Positions 52,101-64,000 of a DNA stretch of 64,000 nucleotides are shown one piece after another. Position 1 is the stretch's first letter; each line of letters starts with the position of its first letter. Source of the stretch: Setaria digitata (Eukaryota > Nematoda > Chromadorea > Rhabditida > Setariidae); the NCBI GenBank assembly GCA_003640385.1, contig RCAB01000044.1:1-64000 (forward strand). The letters are read 5' to 3'. A model generated the notes under the pieces. That model saw only the letters and a list, made by a program, of their open reading frames with translations, was not told the DNA's origin and ran no database searches. The translations under genes and the position numbers were made by a program.

Positions 52101-55100
52101 ATGAAAGAAGAAAAATTGTTTTCAAGATGTTCAGGAAAAAAAGCATCTTGAACAGAAAGTTCGAAAAAAAAAAAGTTTTTGCCACTTGAAAACTATGATT
52201 AAAACTTTTTTAATAACTGGAGTTGTCTTTTATTAAGTAGCGAAAAAATGAAGGAAACGTGGTAAAATCATTATTAAAATTCATACGAATCTTTCCTTGC
52301 AATGACATTTACTGTCAGCCCAGTGAACATTCCGTTGAAAAAGGTTACAGAAATGTTCCAGTTTGAAGTATGTGAGACGTGAATTCAAATGATCTCATAT
52401 GGTTTCATCTTCCAGTCTCAGACGAGACTAGACTATCACTAGCCGAGTGCTATTTAAAACTATTCATTATTTCCCTTCCTTTAGCAAAAAGGATTACAAC
52501 TAGAGAAAACATAAAATCTCAGGTGTAAATAAAAGAAAATATGAAAGTTAAAAGGAGGAATATGAGCTATTTGAAAAAATTTTAAGTTCAAAAATAAGGC
52601 TAAATTATCTGGAATGATCATCTGTCGAGAAGATACACTAATTAGAAGGACTAAAAAACAGGAACAAGAATGGCTGAGTATATATAGTAAAGTGATATTT
52701 GAGGATTATTTCAAAAATAATTTCTCGAATTTCAGGAAAAATGCAACATATAGAAAGTGAAAGTTAGAGAGGAAGTGAGGAACAGGCGATCTAAAAGTCT
52801 ACAGATGTGTTTCATTTCAATCGTAGCAGCGCAATCTTTTTTTTCTTTTAAAATCTGTTCTGATAAATTTTTCTTCTTCCTTTTTTTGTTGCTTCACTGA
52901 AAATAACTTTGCTATTTCGTTTCTCTCCACTGAAAGATGAACGGATGAAAAGGAGGATGAAGTGGGAATAATTGATTTCACCGTGGTGAGGCAATTTATC
53001 TTGAAATTTGTACAGCCAATAAGCCAAAAGCAAATGAATGTATCAGATGAAGACTGAAATATGACCACATCCACTAATGAAATAATCATTCATAAGTGGA
53101 CCTCAACTTCAAGTCTTTCAGATCCATGCTTTCAGGATGTCAAACATCACTTTTTATCATCCTAGTTACATTGTAATTGTGAAGTGACATTTTTTTTCTT
53201 TCTAAAGTGAAAAATTTGACTTTTTTGAGAGAAAATTTGCTTTGCTTTTTTTCTTTCAACTATTGCAAAGACTTTGGATAACGAGATTACCGTCTAGTAG
53301 TTAATAAGATTATAAGAAAATGAGTTTAGACATTTTCACAAACAGAAAAAAGCTAAGACTTGTTATTTTACTGCTATTTAATTTAAAACAAAACTGCTAA
53401 CAGTCAACCCACTTACTTGTAATTTAAATTACTTAGATATTATTTCAAATTACTTAAGACTTCAGCCAATCCGTATATAAAAAATATCTGTTCTGTGCAG
53501 AATGATGCAGCTATTTTTGGGTCTAATTTAATGTAATGCAAAATTGAAAGGATGGGAAATGAGGAGTCAAAAATATTCTAAATTAAAATTATTGATGAAG
53601 TGAAAATGAGTGGCAAAATGTTGCCAAGGATTTAACAGAAAAAAGGAAAAAAGGAAGCTATATATCAATAAGTGAATTAAAAAAAATGAAAAAACCGTCC
53701 AGTTGGCTTTCCGGAAAAATGATATTCGTCTAATAACACACTGTTCTCCGGTAGTTTAGTTCAATAAATAATGATGAAATTTCAATCCACTACCTCACTA
53801 ATATTTCGAACTGATCTTTGGACAAACAAGACTAACAACAGAGAAGCAAATGAACCAACAGATAGACACACCTGTACAAACTAAACCGATGGCTACTATT
53901 AAACAAACACAAGTAGCAGAATCAATCATTTCCAGCCACTATAAATACCCAACTGAAATGAGCAGAAGCAATCCTTTCAGGAAAATTTATAATTCCGGGA
54001 TGAGGTAGACCGCAAACGGAACGTAGAAGCAAACATTTTAGTGGAAATTTTCATCACGCTAATTAAAAATACATTATTATCAACTAATCACTAATTCACT
54101 TGTAGTGAAATTGAATGATCATTTAACGAACCTATAGCGAAATCGACTTCCGATACTAAAAATTGACTTTGGCGGTGGTGCCGGTGGAGCGATCAATCGG
54201 AAAAATGTATGATGTTCAATGCAACTCTTCCATAATGCTTTACAACTTTCCGGATTCTGAATATTGAAGATGACTACAGTATCTTCTTCCACCTGCAGTT
54301 CATTTTGATTGTCACTAAGAGAGATAATACCTTCAATATTTACAGTTTTTCTCGTAAAATATAAAATACGAATCAATATGTTATCACACCGGCAATTCTC
54401 TTCTCAAATTTCATTCTTTCCTTCTCATTCCCAGACTCATTCTGTGCCCCGAAAGTGTTCCTTCATCTCAAACTTCAATGATCAGATTAGAATGACTTCT
54501 CCTAGGACTTACGTTATCATTGATAGTACGCATATGTATACTGAATAATTTTTTCTTGAATGATAATTTCATGATTGCAGGCCAGGGATAGACCAACTCT
54601 CGACGATTACACCGCACCAACACCACACCTGCGCTGTTGACACCAACTCCAATCACTGCACCGCTGCTTTCCTGGAAAGTTAAAGATGCAAAATTTGTTT
54701 TAAAAATCAATTTTTTTTAGAAGTAATTGAATGTCCATAAGGCATCGGTGAAATAATTACCTTAGCCGGATAGAGATCAATGCCGTACAGGTCGAGATCT
54801 TTAGCATGTTTCAAGAAATTAAATTCTGCTTCAGCTGGACTTTGTCCTCTGTGAAGTTTATGCAAGTCGATTATATTCTTAATTAAGGCAATATTCTGCT
54901 CAGGAATAATTCGGAATTCATTGAGGTATGTTATGCCGTGCTCTTCCTCACTATAGTCACCAAACTCTGCTGAAAATCAAACTCCTCCTTACTGCGAATT
55001 ATCATCGAGAATGTCTCTCCGATTTATCAAAATTCCATGCTGTCACAGGCACTGAAATAGACTCTTCAGATGCAGTAAACATCTTATCAGTGATAATGTA

Positions 55101-58100
55101 GAAATTTATCTTAAACATACATTGGGCAGCATAGCTAGCAAGCATTGCGGCGGTACCTTCTGGACAAACTAGTCGACCTTCCAACAAATCCTTCCTGAGC
55201 TGAAGAAAGACATGGTACCTGCAAACATATCTTAATTTTCTTTTCCATCACACCCATCAAGTAAATGAAATTATAGCAAAACTACAGGAACTAATGTCTA
55301 AATAGATAAGTTTTTATGAGAATGGTCCACTTCTTGAAGGCATTAATAAAACCTTGTGTACTCTTCCATCAGCTTTGAAGGATCACTGACGTAAAATTTG
55401 AGACGAAAATGCAACTGATAAGGAGGATCTGAAAAAGGTATAAAATATTAAAAACTTTTCCCGAAAATATCGAGAAGAAAATGAAAAAAAGAAAAGAACA
55501 AAGAGAGGTAGAAGAAAAACTTCCTTTCTGCTTAACAGGTAAGCATAACACCTGGTGAATCTAATCAAGAGTAATATTTTGTTCGTAAATTAAGGTTTAT
55601 GAGAAGAAAACTCACAAAATAATTGTTTCCTAATGGATTTGGTAGGATCAAGCCATTTCTGAAAAAATAAAGTTATCTCAGAATGAGACTTTCACCAAGG
55701 ATAAAGTGTCTGATTTGATGACAAAAATTAAATCCGTGTGACAAAATTAAAGAAAAAGAAGAAACAGATAATGATAATATGATCAATCAAGCTACTGACT
55801 TTTAATTTCCGGTAGAGAAACAACTTTTTACCTTAATGAAAGATATTATACAAACCTTAATACCCGTTTGATTGGCCTCAAGAGCAGATATATATTGCAG
55901 TCCGAAATAATCTTTCTCAACCAGTTCGAGATGTTCAAACACCATATTGAGTAATATCTGTCCCTTAGCATGACGCTGCAATTAATTACTATAATATGGT
56001 CAGTAATTAAGACAGTTCTTGAACTGTCCACTTAAATTCAATGTTACCATGACTTGACTGCCAATCACATCTAGTTTTGAAGTACATTTGCAAAACTATT
56101 TCCACTTGCTAATAAGCATCTCATTCCAGGCTTTTCCATCTCCAATAACCACTAATTTCTCAATTTATTAGCCGCTTCAAAGTCTAACTTGCGCAATATA
56201 TCTCTTCTTAGGGATTCTAATCATAAAATGAAATGTGTTACCTTTCTCCTCCATGTTCACTCATTTCAATTCATTTTTTTTTTTTTTCAATTTTACTGCC
56301 TATTCCTTGATATAGTTCAGTAGTGTACTAAATTTTTCGTTCGTCTGACTAAGACTAATTGTATTTTAGGAACAAGATCTCAATATCTAGATTTATTCTA
56401 CTCCAAATCTCTTCTTACGAAGTCAAACAGCACTGTTGCTTTGCAGATTTAATTATTTCGAATTTTTCAATTACGTTATCAATCTAGCAGCAAGACATGA
56501 CAAGGAACAGGAAATTAAAAAACAAACTTCAATTTCGAATCTTCGTTCAGTATTATCCAGGAATATAACAGTGCAGGAAATTGTACGAACCGGGAATGTC
56601 AAGCTTTGTGGATTCAGTCCTTCTGATTCCCGAACACTGTAGCTGCCTGAACCGAACTTGATCATTCCCTCTTCATCGCTGGAATAAGGAACTTACATCA
56701 GAAAATGCTGATTAGTTGAAATATGGAAAGTTTTGTCTTGTAAACTGATACATCGGCGAGAAAAATACCTAAAATCAAAAGCAGTCTGCATCATTCAGAC
56801 CTATCAAAGAACATTTCTTAAATCAAGTCCAAAAATGTTTCAAAAGCGATACGTTAAGGTATAATAATATGCCGTGAGAAGAAAAAAAAAATCGAACTGA
56901 TAAGCTCAAACTCAGTCATAATCACAATTTGACTCCAGTTCTTTGAAGAGATGCAATGTTCGTTTCCAAACGAAGGTTTAGTTTGTCTTAATTTTTGAAA
57001 TTTCTAGCAGTATTCAAATACTGGTAGAGACTTCGATGATTATGTGATAGTTTGTAAATTCTGTATGAAGAAATGACACTTAAAAAGAAACTGAGAGATC
57101 GAAATTGAAGAATTGAGACTTATAGCTATTTCAGGCAAGGCTAAACAAAACTTTTAACACTTCAGGGAATTGACCCATATCATCAATCTTCTCAAATGAT
57201 TAAATACAAAAGGAAGAGAAATTTTTTGTGATGAAATGTTTGATTCTTGTTATGCACGCTTTTTAAAATTGAGAATTTATTCATTGCTGAACTGAAGAGA
57301 AAAAGAGTGTATATGAAAATGGCTGACAAGAGAATGCAACATTTTCTCTGTGTAATAGTCTAATTTCACAGTGCTAATTAAAAAATTAAATGAATTCAAA
57401 AACTCATTAACGGTAGTTCATTGATAACTAGAAAAGAAATTAGTTTTGAAGTGAAACAATTGAAAGCGGCATGCAACGAAGAGAAAAGTATAAATTTGAT
57501 AACAATGATACAAAACTGTTTTCTTTTGCAGTCGAATTTTAAGTTTAAAATCTAAATCATTCTTCAGACTTGTCCTTTTCCTATAATATTTTTTATTTCA
57601 AAAAAAGTGAATAATTAGCAGCAACTCGAAACTTTCAGGTATAGGAAACAGAAGTACTCTTGTGAGGAACCTGCCAAGTACACTTTTCCTCAACAAAATC
57701 ACCATTATTTTTATTGCACACTTAAAAAAAGAAAAAAAAGGAGAGAAACTTATCTAAACCTGCTCAACTTCTAAATTTCTCAAACAAAAAAGGGGAGAAA
57801 AAAACCATTAAATAAGTCGATAAAATTAAAAAAAAAAAAAATGTTGAAACCAAGAAAAGTTTGTAAGAATAACTTCCATTATCAAAAATTGTAATTAAGA
57901 AAATTATTAAATACCATATCGTACATAAACCAAATCATGAATTTATAAAATGCATTCAGTAGATGCGCTATAATACACTGAAAAAAGGGGTCATTGCTAG
58001 GATTGTAATTTTATATTAATAGCAGTAGGAATAATAATCGTAACAACAGTAGCAGTAGTAGTACTTAGTAATAACAGAGGTAATAATGTGCGAGTGGGTC

Positions 58101-61100
58101 ATTAATGCCGATGGTAAACACGAGGTTATCATTAGTTTAGGTTACCAATCATTTAATTAAGTGCAGTTAAAAGTTTCGTTAAGTGAGAAGATGCGTGAAA
58201 TAAACTTTTTTATTAGTTATGGACAAGCTTGATAACATTTGTTAAATAAAAATAAAAAGTTAATGAAGATTATTCAATGTCCTATTTCTAAAGGCAACCA
58301 CTTAATGAGTTATAATTGCCGATAATAATTGTTAAAAATTAGAGAAGTTGTATTAGAGTGTAACAATGAATAGAAGGAGAAAAATAGTGCGATCGGTTAT
58401 TTGAGTGAAGCATTTCAAAAGATATCGTAAAAATGAAAGAAGCAAATGATTAATTAACAAAAATAGCATAGAATAATGACTGTGATAAGCTTGCTGTATT
58501 AAAGGAGAAGGATTCGTAAATAGTGGAAGTACGATCTGGATGGCATTTAAAGCTGCGATATGATACTGATAAATCAAAATGAAATATGAGTTAATGCTGA
58601 TAAGAGAAAAATGGATCAAAGCATTGGACATCTTAGTGAGAAACTTTTACATCATAGATGAAAATGGAACGATAATTGAGTGATTGGAGCAGAACCAAAA
58701 AGCACAATGATAATGATAATGATACGATATCATTGTAAGGAAGAGACGAAGAATCAGGACACTAAAAGCAGTGGCGCTTCCAACACAATGGCTCCCCGAT
58801 GGAGTAAAATTATTTTGCATAAATGTATGATTAATAAGCGTACCAGCTGGTTGGCATACAATCGACAGCTGTATCGCTAAATCGACTCGATCGACCCGGA
58901 TCGAATCGGATCAGACGATACTGATGACGATGGTGATATGAGCAAGTCAATGATACTTCTGAATGTCACATTAACAATCATTATTACTTTTGCCTTTGCT
59001 CATTATCATTACTTCCAGTATTAATTAACTATTTTGTCGCTACTTACATTGGTATTCATACTTTTACCAGAAGCAGAAGCCAAAAGTTAATGATAATATT
59101 ATGTAATTGACTTCTTAGCTTCTGATAACATAACAGTGATAAAAAGAAAATAAATAAAAGATTAACATAACTTTACGGAAGCTAAGGCTATTCTTAGAAT
59201 AAGATCAGCAGTGAAGTAAGCAATCTGCGTACAGGTAAACGTACAGGTAAATTGGAGAGTAGAAGTGGATAGGAAAGTTGACGGAGCAGTACAATGCGAG
59301 ACTAACTTCAGATGACGGCCATCGTAATGGTTCACCCATTCGTCTCATATGTCTCGTCCCATTTCATCAATTTTCTGCACCGCTGCTGATGAATTCTCCC
59401 AACTACTTTTTTTAGTTGGCACAAAACAGAGTGACCATCAAACAGGATGGATGTCCTCAGAATCCTCCGTCATATCCTCAACATAACATCAGAATCCTAC
59501 GTCACCTTCTCAGAATCCTTCATCATATTTTTTGTCACTAGCTACGATTCCTCTTTATCCTATAGATGCGTTCAGTGACCCATTTTAATCAGTAATTACG
59601 AACTCCTGAAATAGTGTGAATTTTTCAATCCAATTAGCACTAATCGTCGTACCTTCTACTCGGTGTTAAGCCTTTTCCTGAAGGATAATACTACTGGTTG
59701 CTCCTTTAACATGCCATATGAATTGCTTGGATGGATGGCTCTCAAATAGCCTAGCCTTTAGAAGATGTGGAGTGAAGTTCGTAAACTCAACAGAAGGTAT
59801 ATTAGTTTAGGGAATTCAGAAATGACTAATAAGCATGTAATATGGGCTAAATGTGATGACCACTGCTGGAATATATAGATCGAAAGAAGGACCTATGGAC
59901 TAGCGAACACTAGCTTAGGCCTTAGCAACAACCATCCAAATACTCCTTCCCTATTCACTCACCTAAGTCAATATTTTGGTGGAAGATAAACCAAAAGGAG
60001 AAAACAGGAGTTACTAATTTGTAGGCTAACAATTGATTAATGTAGCAACTGAGTAATGGAATTTTTTCTTTTCACGGCAAATAACACCACAGCTAATTTT
60101 ATAAACCTAAAATTAACTTCGCAATTATTCTCCAAAATATCCCACGCACTTGGGCGGACTAGTTTATTCAGATGGAGTAACTAACAACTGATGTTATCAA
60201 ATTCATAGTTGTATCTAAGTGATAGTATTTTCGATGACTGATACTCTATTGATTGAAATTCCAATCAGTGCTTACAGATCAGTTCAAGACTACGTCAGGC
60301 GGCTATGGCTTGTCCTGTCCACTTCTACCATCTAAATTTCAAAGCTGTACAAGATGAAGTGTATATGCATTTGACTATTTTGTCTTACTTCATTACATTC
60401 TTCTCATCGATCTCATAGTCTCAGGAATCATTCCTCCTTAGAGAACTTCCTGCTCTATCTTTTATACAATACTAACAAGTTTTCCCAAAGGAAATCTTCG
60501 TAATAATGCATACTAACCAGCCAAATGATGCAAAAAAAAAAAAAAATTATCAAAAGTTATTCCACTTTCATTCCTCTTAGTTCGATCCGATTCGTAAAAA
60601 TCAAACTTAGATGCAAATTTTATTTTTTATCACTGAATGTTGTTTTCCACTACAAATGATGATGATAAGCGATGATTGCCATCGCTTTGCAATATTTCTC
60701 TCTGATTTCTTAGAAGAATTGAATGGCATTTTAATTAAGACTTCTGCCAAGTGCTGGGCTTCTCTGTTGTGCCTGAGGAACTGGACCTTCAATGACGAGT
60801 AAATGAAAGGAGTAAACAAAGATGTAGAATTAGATCGATTGATAAGGGAGGAAGAGGAACGGTGGAGCGCAATTGTTGTTCCATCAGTAGCAGACCTACT
60901 CGACAACATTTTTATTCTCCACTGAAATTGATAGCTTCTCTACTGATCTAAGTGTAACGCTGTTAATATTATCACCAAAACTATACTTTACTACGTCGAT
61001 CGAAAGCGGAAGCACTACAGAATACGCGAGCTGATACAACGTGTGTCATGAGAGTAAATGATAACTTTGATAATAATGTTTTAAAATTAAGCAATTTTTT

Positions 61101-61401
61101 TAAATGACATTCACATATTCGTGCAGACAGTTGACAGCTGAGAAGTCTTTGAAATTTCAACCGCAAAATAAAGTTTCATAAAAGTGACTAAGCTCGGAAA
61201 TTTCAATAAAAAATGTGAAACTTTATAAAATGGCTTAGATAATTCACATCACCTGCAACTGCAACTACTACGGCGGCGACGAAGCTCATCAGCTGAGACA
61301 GAAGTACCAGAAGTGGTCGTAGAATTGCTTGTTGCACCGAGCGATCTTGTTCTCGATGAGCAAATAGTACATGGTATATGATAATACAACATTCCGTGCA
61401 T
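37116..61401 (-). CDS. ptp-1: FERM-PDZ non-receptor tyrosine phosphatase, PTP-1/PTPN3/4 type
   Basis: Exons (transcript order): 61401-61253, 56678-56528, 55975-55856, 55658-55616, 55428-55353, 55218-55121, 54969-54761, 54671-54513, 54292-54132, 50900-50832, 50520-50410, 49580-49294, 44205-44046 (tentative), 42007-41782, 40951-40683, 40536-40461, 40146-39967, 39774-39657, 39574-39417, 39112-38957, 38620-38345, 38220-38122, 37965-37780, 37208-37116. In phase: ~1209 residues. FERM ~78-390 ([43 protein letters not shown]) plus the FERM-adjacent SGRTEYQ; Ser/Thr/Asn-rich linker; PDZ ~795-887 ([25 protein letters not shown]); phosphatase ~940-1195: NRYRDV pTyr loop, WPDHGVP (Asp ~1101), [10 protein letters not shown] (Cys ~1133) and the QTPGQY Q-loop. 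All catalytic residues are present. The family works at the membrane cortex, dephosphorylating phosphotyrosine proteins. C. elegans PTP-1 is ~1026 residues; the excess is mostly linker. Exons 1 and 13 are least certain. Confidence 0.93.
42008..44045 (-). other. ptp-1 intron 13, non-coding
   Basis: This stretch lies between the tentative exon at 44046 and the linker exon at 42007. It is AT-rich apart from ~43620-44000, which is GC/CpG-rich. The + strand open frame 43769-44062 overlaps the tentative ptp-1 exon in antisense and is treated as its shadow. No other exon was recognised. Confidence 0.45.
44027..44045 (+). repeat. (CA)n microsatellite at the candidate ptp-1 donor
   Basis: A CA run on + reads (GT)n on the minus strand directly after the tentative ptp-1 exon. 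Length variation here could shift or multiply the donor. Confidence 0.6.
44046..44205 (-). CDS. ptp-1: Tentative linker exon of ptp-1 ending in a GT microsatellite
   Basis: The exons at 49294 (ending in phase 1) and 42007 (entering in phase 2) do not join directly. This segment begins after gtgatttcag, enters in phase 1 and leaves in phase 2 if the donor is the first GT of the (GT)n repeat after TTCAC, so it repairs the frame. It encodes ~53 residues ([20 protein letters not shown], then Thr/Pro/Ser-rich) and sits in a GC-richer patch. It could also be an alternative exon; a different small exon in the 42-49 kb interval is the main rival. Confidence 0.5.
44206..49293 (-). other. ptp-1 intron 12, ~5 kb, no recognised exon
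   Basis: AT-rich intronic sequence with many poly-A and poly-T runs. The open minus-strand stretch around 46741-46905 was considered as an exon but fails the phase requirement. A pair of 14-bp near-palindromes lies at 48904-48937. No RNA gene or mobile element was recognised. Confidence 0.5.
48901..48940. repeat. Tandem GATAGC(A)YGCTATC near-palindromes
   Basis: The unit agtgatagca-Y-gctatc occurs twice with a short att spacer. The second copy, gatagcatgctatc, is a perfect 14-bp palindrome; the first differs at one central base. It could be a paired binding site for a dimeric factor or a small cruciform-prone repeat. It lies inside ptp-1 intron 12. Confidence 0.5.
51116..51631 (-). CDS. Candidate nested mini-gene fragment (two exons) in ptp-1 intron 9
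   Basis: 51631-51538 begins after tttttttcag and is open in one frame, including [20 protein letters not shown], a helical, coiled-coil-like composition. It ends at cacag with donor gtattc. In phase with it, 51162-51116 follows an attag acceptor and ends in a stop. No start exon was found, and the phase does not allow inclusion in ptp-1 (it would introduce a stop). It could be an independent nested gene, a decayed exon or chance. No family recognised. Confidence 0.3.
51487..51556 (+). repeat. Tandem duplication of a ~35-bp segment containing a splice donor
   Basis: aagccttcagaat-ac-tgtgctatcaagt-atcta occurs twice in direct succession with a few differences. On the minus strand each copy carries a potential donor (acag|gtattc in one, acaa|gtaatt in the other), at the 3' edge of the candidate exon 51538-51631. 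Confidence 0.65.
56679..61252 (-). other. ptp-1 intron 1, ~4.6 kb
   Basis: It lies between the N-terminal exon and the start of the FERM domain. It is AT-rich with poly-A runs. Around 59456-59530 a short motif tcagaatcct-cgtca recurs three times. The + open frame 58680-58880 was not accepted. As a large first intron it is a plausible location for enhancers or an internal promoter for a shorter isoform starting at the Met in EEGMIKF. Confidence 0.45.
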
Positions 61402-64000
61402 TCAAGTATTACGTACGCAAGAGAAAGGTAGCACGAAGTGTAGAGGACTAAGTAGAAGTTACAGTGATGCCTCGAGGTTAATCACCGGTGGAATCTGCTT
61501 CCAAATATGGAAAGGGCGCTGAGCGTATGCCTTGATGATTCCACATTGAAACAGATTCAGGATGGCCAACGTGTAGGACTGGAATGGGTAGACAAAGTGG
61601 AAAGGAATCGCAGGTCATTGCAATGCATTCGATGGAATAAAGTCAAACGGCTCTTGGCCTTTTAGTGAGAGGAGAAGTGTAAGTGTGGCCTAAAGGAGAC
61701 AGCACTGACTATGGCCACTTCTGCAAGGGAAATGAAGGACATTAGTCTGAAGGATGAGAGGGAATGTGATAGAACTTGCATGCAAGCAGCTGGGGCTAGG
61801 CACATTCTAGGCCAGCAATTAAATGCTTCCTTCCCTCACTATAAAGTTATTAATTATATGGTTGAAAGTGATTTCCGACGAAGGAACACTGAAGCGCACA
61901 ATAGTAATGATTAAAAATCGTAGATGATACAAGCAGTGCTATGAGAATGAGAATTTAATAGTTCGACCTAATCTAGCCGAAACGAGCTAACCATGCGGGG
62001 ATTAATGCAAATCACTTCAGTTCAAGTGATTTTACTATTCAGAGATATTAAATTCCTAATTGTCTCCATATCCTAAAACTGAAAAATTCCACTCTAGTAA
62101 GTGTGTAAAAGAAATGAAATTATATTAGCAGCGAATGGGAAATAGAGGAAGGAGAAAATTATTCCCAAGCACCAAGGATTTTTGCCTTCCTATATTTGAA
62201 TTGCAGAAAAGACTCATCACTCTTTGAGCGGTATTATATCACACTGCATACTAATAAAATATAAATGAAATCTTCCTGTTGAAAAATTCAAAGAAAAAAA
62301 AAAAAGAAAATTCTAAAACAGCCGCAAAACTATTGGAAGTAATTTGATAAAAAATAAAATAAATTTTTTAGAGAATCTAAAAATGATAAGGGAACGAAGA
62401 TAAATGAAACACGTGAAAGAGTTTCCGAGACGCGTACGTACGTATCATCACAGTAACATCTGTTGCCAGCTGTATGGACATCCTATCTTCCCGTCCCATC
62501 TTCGTGCTTCATAAAATTTATTTTGATGTGAACCAGTTGGGAATGCAAAGATAAAGAGGAGAAATATGAAAATGAATGAAAGACCTTTTGCCTCAGAAGC
62601 CTCAAATGTGCGAGGATTCTAGATTGAGAAGTTCACGTGAGAATCAAACGTGCGTCATCATGTGTCGCTGGAAATAAATGCTAAAAAGTTCCACTAACAT
62701 TATACAACAATGAATGGGAAGAACTTCTCAAGGTGAAATCTATCGCAAATGTCTAATGAATCCATCCGTTCAATGGAAATGACGAAGACCACCCCGTCCT
62801 TCTCCTATAACCATGAAAATACGAGAAGTGTTCTTCCTTCAAAATTTCAACAGTGAAGTAGTGTAAGATAAGGGTAATTAGTAATTAGCAATCAGGTAGT
62901 TGAAGCATTAGTCAATGATAAAGGACGAACAAGCAGTGATAATTAATGAATTTGCTTAGCACACTTTATCAGCCTAATTCTGCTACAGTTACTCTATCAA
63001 CTTTTTTATTTGCTATAGGATCAAACTTATGAGATTAATTTATGCAGCAGATGAAAATAATAGTAATAATAATAATAATAATTACCTTCTGAAACATCAG
63101 AAAATGAACGATTAGCTATTAATGATATAGAAGTTTTACACAGATGGTACATTTAATAACTTTTGTAAAAAAAATGACTTAATTTAAAGTTGAAAAAATT
63201 TTTACACAATAGACGACTGATTAGTTTAAAATTCAATGACAAAGAGAAAAATAATTCATTTCAGACTTTCAATATCTTATTTTTTTTTTATAACAAATGC
63301 TGTTCTCTGAAATTTGCAAAATATGGAAAAATAGATGAAAAAGAGGATAGATGAAAGGGAAACGTATAATTTTTTTTTTAAAGTCTATGTGAAATAGAGG
63401 AAGAATGAGGAAAGAGTGATGACGGGTGATGAAAGGTCAGTTTGCAAAGGTCATGACGATGAGACTCCATCCTCACAAATATTACAGAAGAATCGGTACT
63501 CTGATGGAGCTCTCTTGCTAGACAAATAAACCATCCATCATGGGTAATGAATAAACGTATGAAATGGCAAATATAATTTTATTCGTTCTCGTCCAAAGAT
63601 TATCATTTATGAGAAGTCGTTCGTTTATTTACCAATAAATTCGAAAATTTCTTCAGTTTTCCTTTATCTTCCAATTTTTTCAAGTATATTTCCTAATTAA
63701 CTAATTAACAACAAGTAGCTGAGCAAGTAAGCAAAAAGCAAATGATTAACATTAACTCCTAGTACTTTTCTTCAGTGTTGTTAATTTACTCTTGTTCTAC
63801 TTTCATACTTTATTGATTCGTTCGCAATAAACAAAAATTCCATATCATTTTCAAAGCACAATAAAATGATACTAAGCGATAAAGTAGTAAATTACTAGTA
63901 GTCTATTTCTAACACTTAATTTAGAGACTTTTTCTCCAACTTTCATGAAATGCTACATTTCTCGTGAAGGATTTCCTTGAGCATTATCTAGGAGAAAAAA
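61402..64000. other. Upstream region of ptp-1
   Basis: No gene was recognised. About 61440-61900 is GC-richer than the rest and contains a 67-residue + frame (61711-61914) without family resemblance. 62000-64000 is AT-rich with a (TAA)n run near 63057-63082 and poly-T tracts. It presumably contains the ptp-1 promoter; further 5' non-coding exons are possible. Confidence 0.45.
63057..63082 (+). repeat. (TAA)n microsatellite
   Basis: About eight TAA/AAT trinucleotides, one interrupted, in the ptp-1 upstream region. Confidence 0.7.

Larger units (their letters stand above)
50901..54131 (-). other. ptp-1 intron 9, ~3.2 kb, with candidate nested exons
   Basis: The flanking exons join in phase (FERM end to SGRTEYQ), so this intron is normally removed whole. 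Two minus-strand segments at 51116-51162 and 51538-51631 look like exons of something else (separate entry). Another open segment with a ttcag acceptor near 53065 and a gtgaaa donor near 52985 was seen but not supported further. The rest is AT-rich intronic sequence. Confidence 0.5.

Noticed and set aside
58680..58880. 66-residue + frame in ptp-1 intron 1
   Set aside because: Repetitive Met/Ile start from (ATG/ATA) runs and no supporting signals.

Overview
The window is eukaryotic. It is AT-rich, with T-rich, ttttcag-type 3' splice sites, exons of roughly 20-470 bp separated by introns of about 100 bp to several kb, and long A/T homopolymers. Gene content (UNC-51/ULK, ABI-1, PTP-1/PTPN4, a MOSPD2-like protein, a LicD/fukutin protein) and several start codons lying 12-30 nt after a bare splice acceptor, as expected for spliced-leader trans-splicing, point to a nematode. 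The low GC and large introns fit a filarial or other spirurid worm better than Caenorhabditis. Species is not determinable here. Three single N characters (20910, 28614, 36828) mark unresolved assembly joins.

Eight genes could be assembled exon by exon with consistent phase. (1) 1086-6504 (+): CRAL-TRIO/MSP-domain, tail-anchored MOSPD2-like protein. (2) 7030-9110 (-): RSRC2-like Arg/Ser-rich nuclear protein. (3) 10080-10903 (+): methionine-R-sulfoxide reductase B. (4) 13997-17399 (-): a small acidic protein in seven tiny exons that I do not recognise. (5) 17803-20117 (+): type II membrane LicD/fukutin-family protein. (6) 21546-24106 (+): Abl-interactor (ABI-1). (7) 28335-35410 (+): UNC-51/ULK/ATG1 autophagy kinase with an LC3-interacting motif and a C-terminal EAT/tMIT domain. 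(8) 37116-61401 (-): a ~24 kb FERM-PDZ-tyrosine phosphatase, PTP-1/PTPN3/4 type, in about 24 exons.

Genes 1/2 and 7/8 converge tail to tail; 2/3 and 4/5 diverge head to head, the latter with only ~400 bp between start codons. The genes are not an operon or pathway cluster. Themes are membrane contact and vesicle traffic, actin/WAVE regulation, autophagy, glycosylation and cortical phosphotyrosine signalling. Nothing points to a mobile system, CRISPR, phage or bacterial insert. The most unusual items are the unrecognised micro-exon gene, a possible nested gene in a ptp-1 intron with a tandemly duplicated splice donor, overlapping upstream ORFs on two genes, and assembly-join duplications, one beside an intronic echo of unc-51 exon 1.

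All gene models are read by eye from splice signals, reading frame and remembered family motifs; no alignment, transcript data or database search was run.
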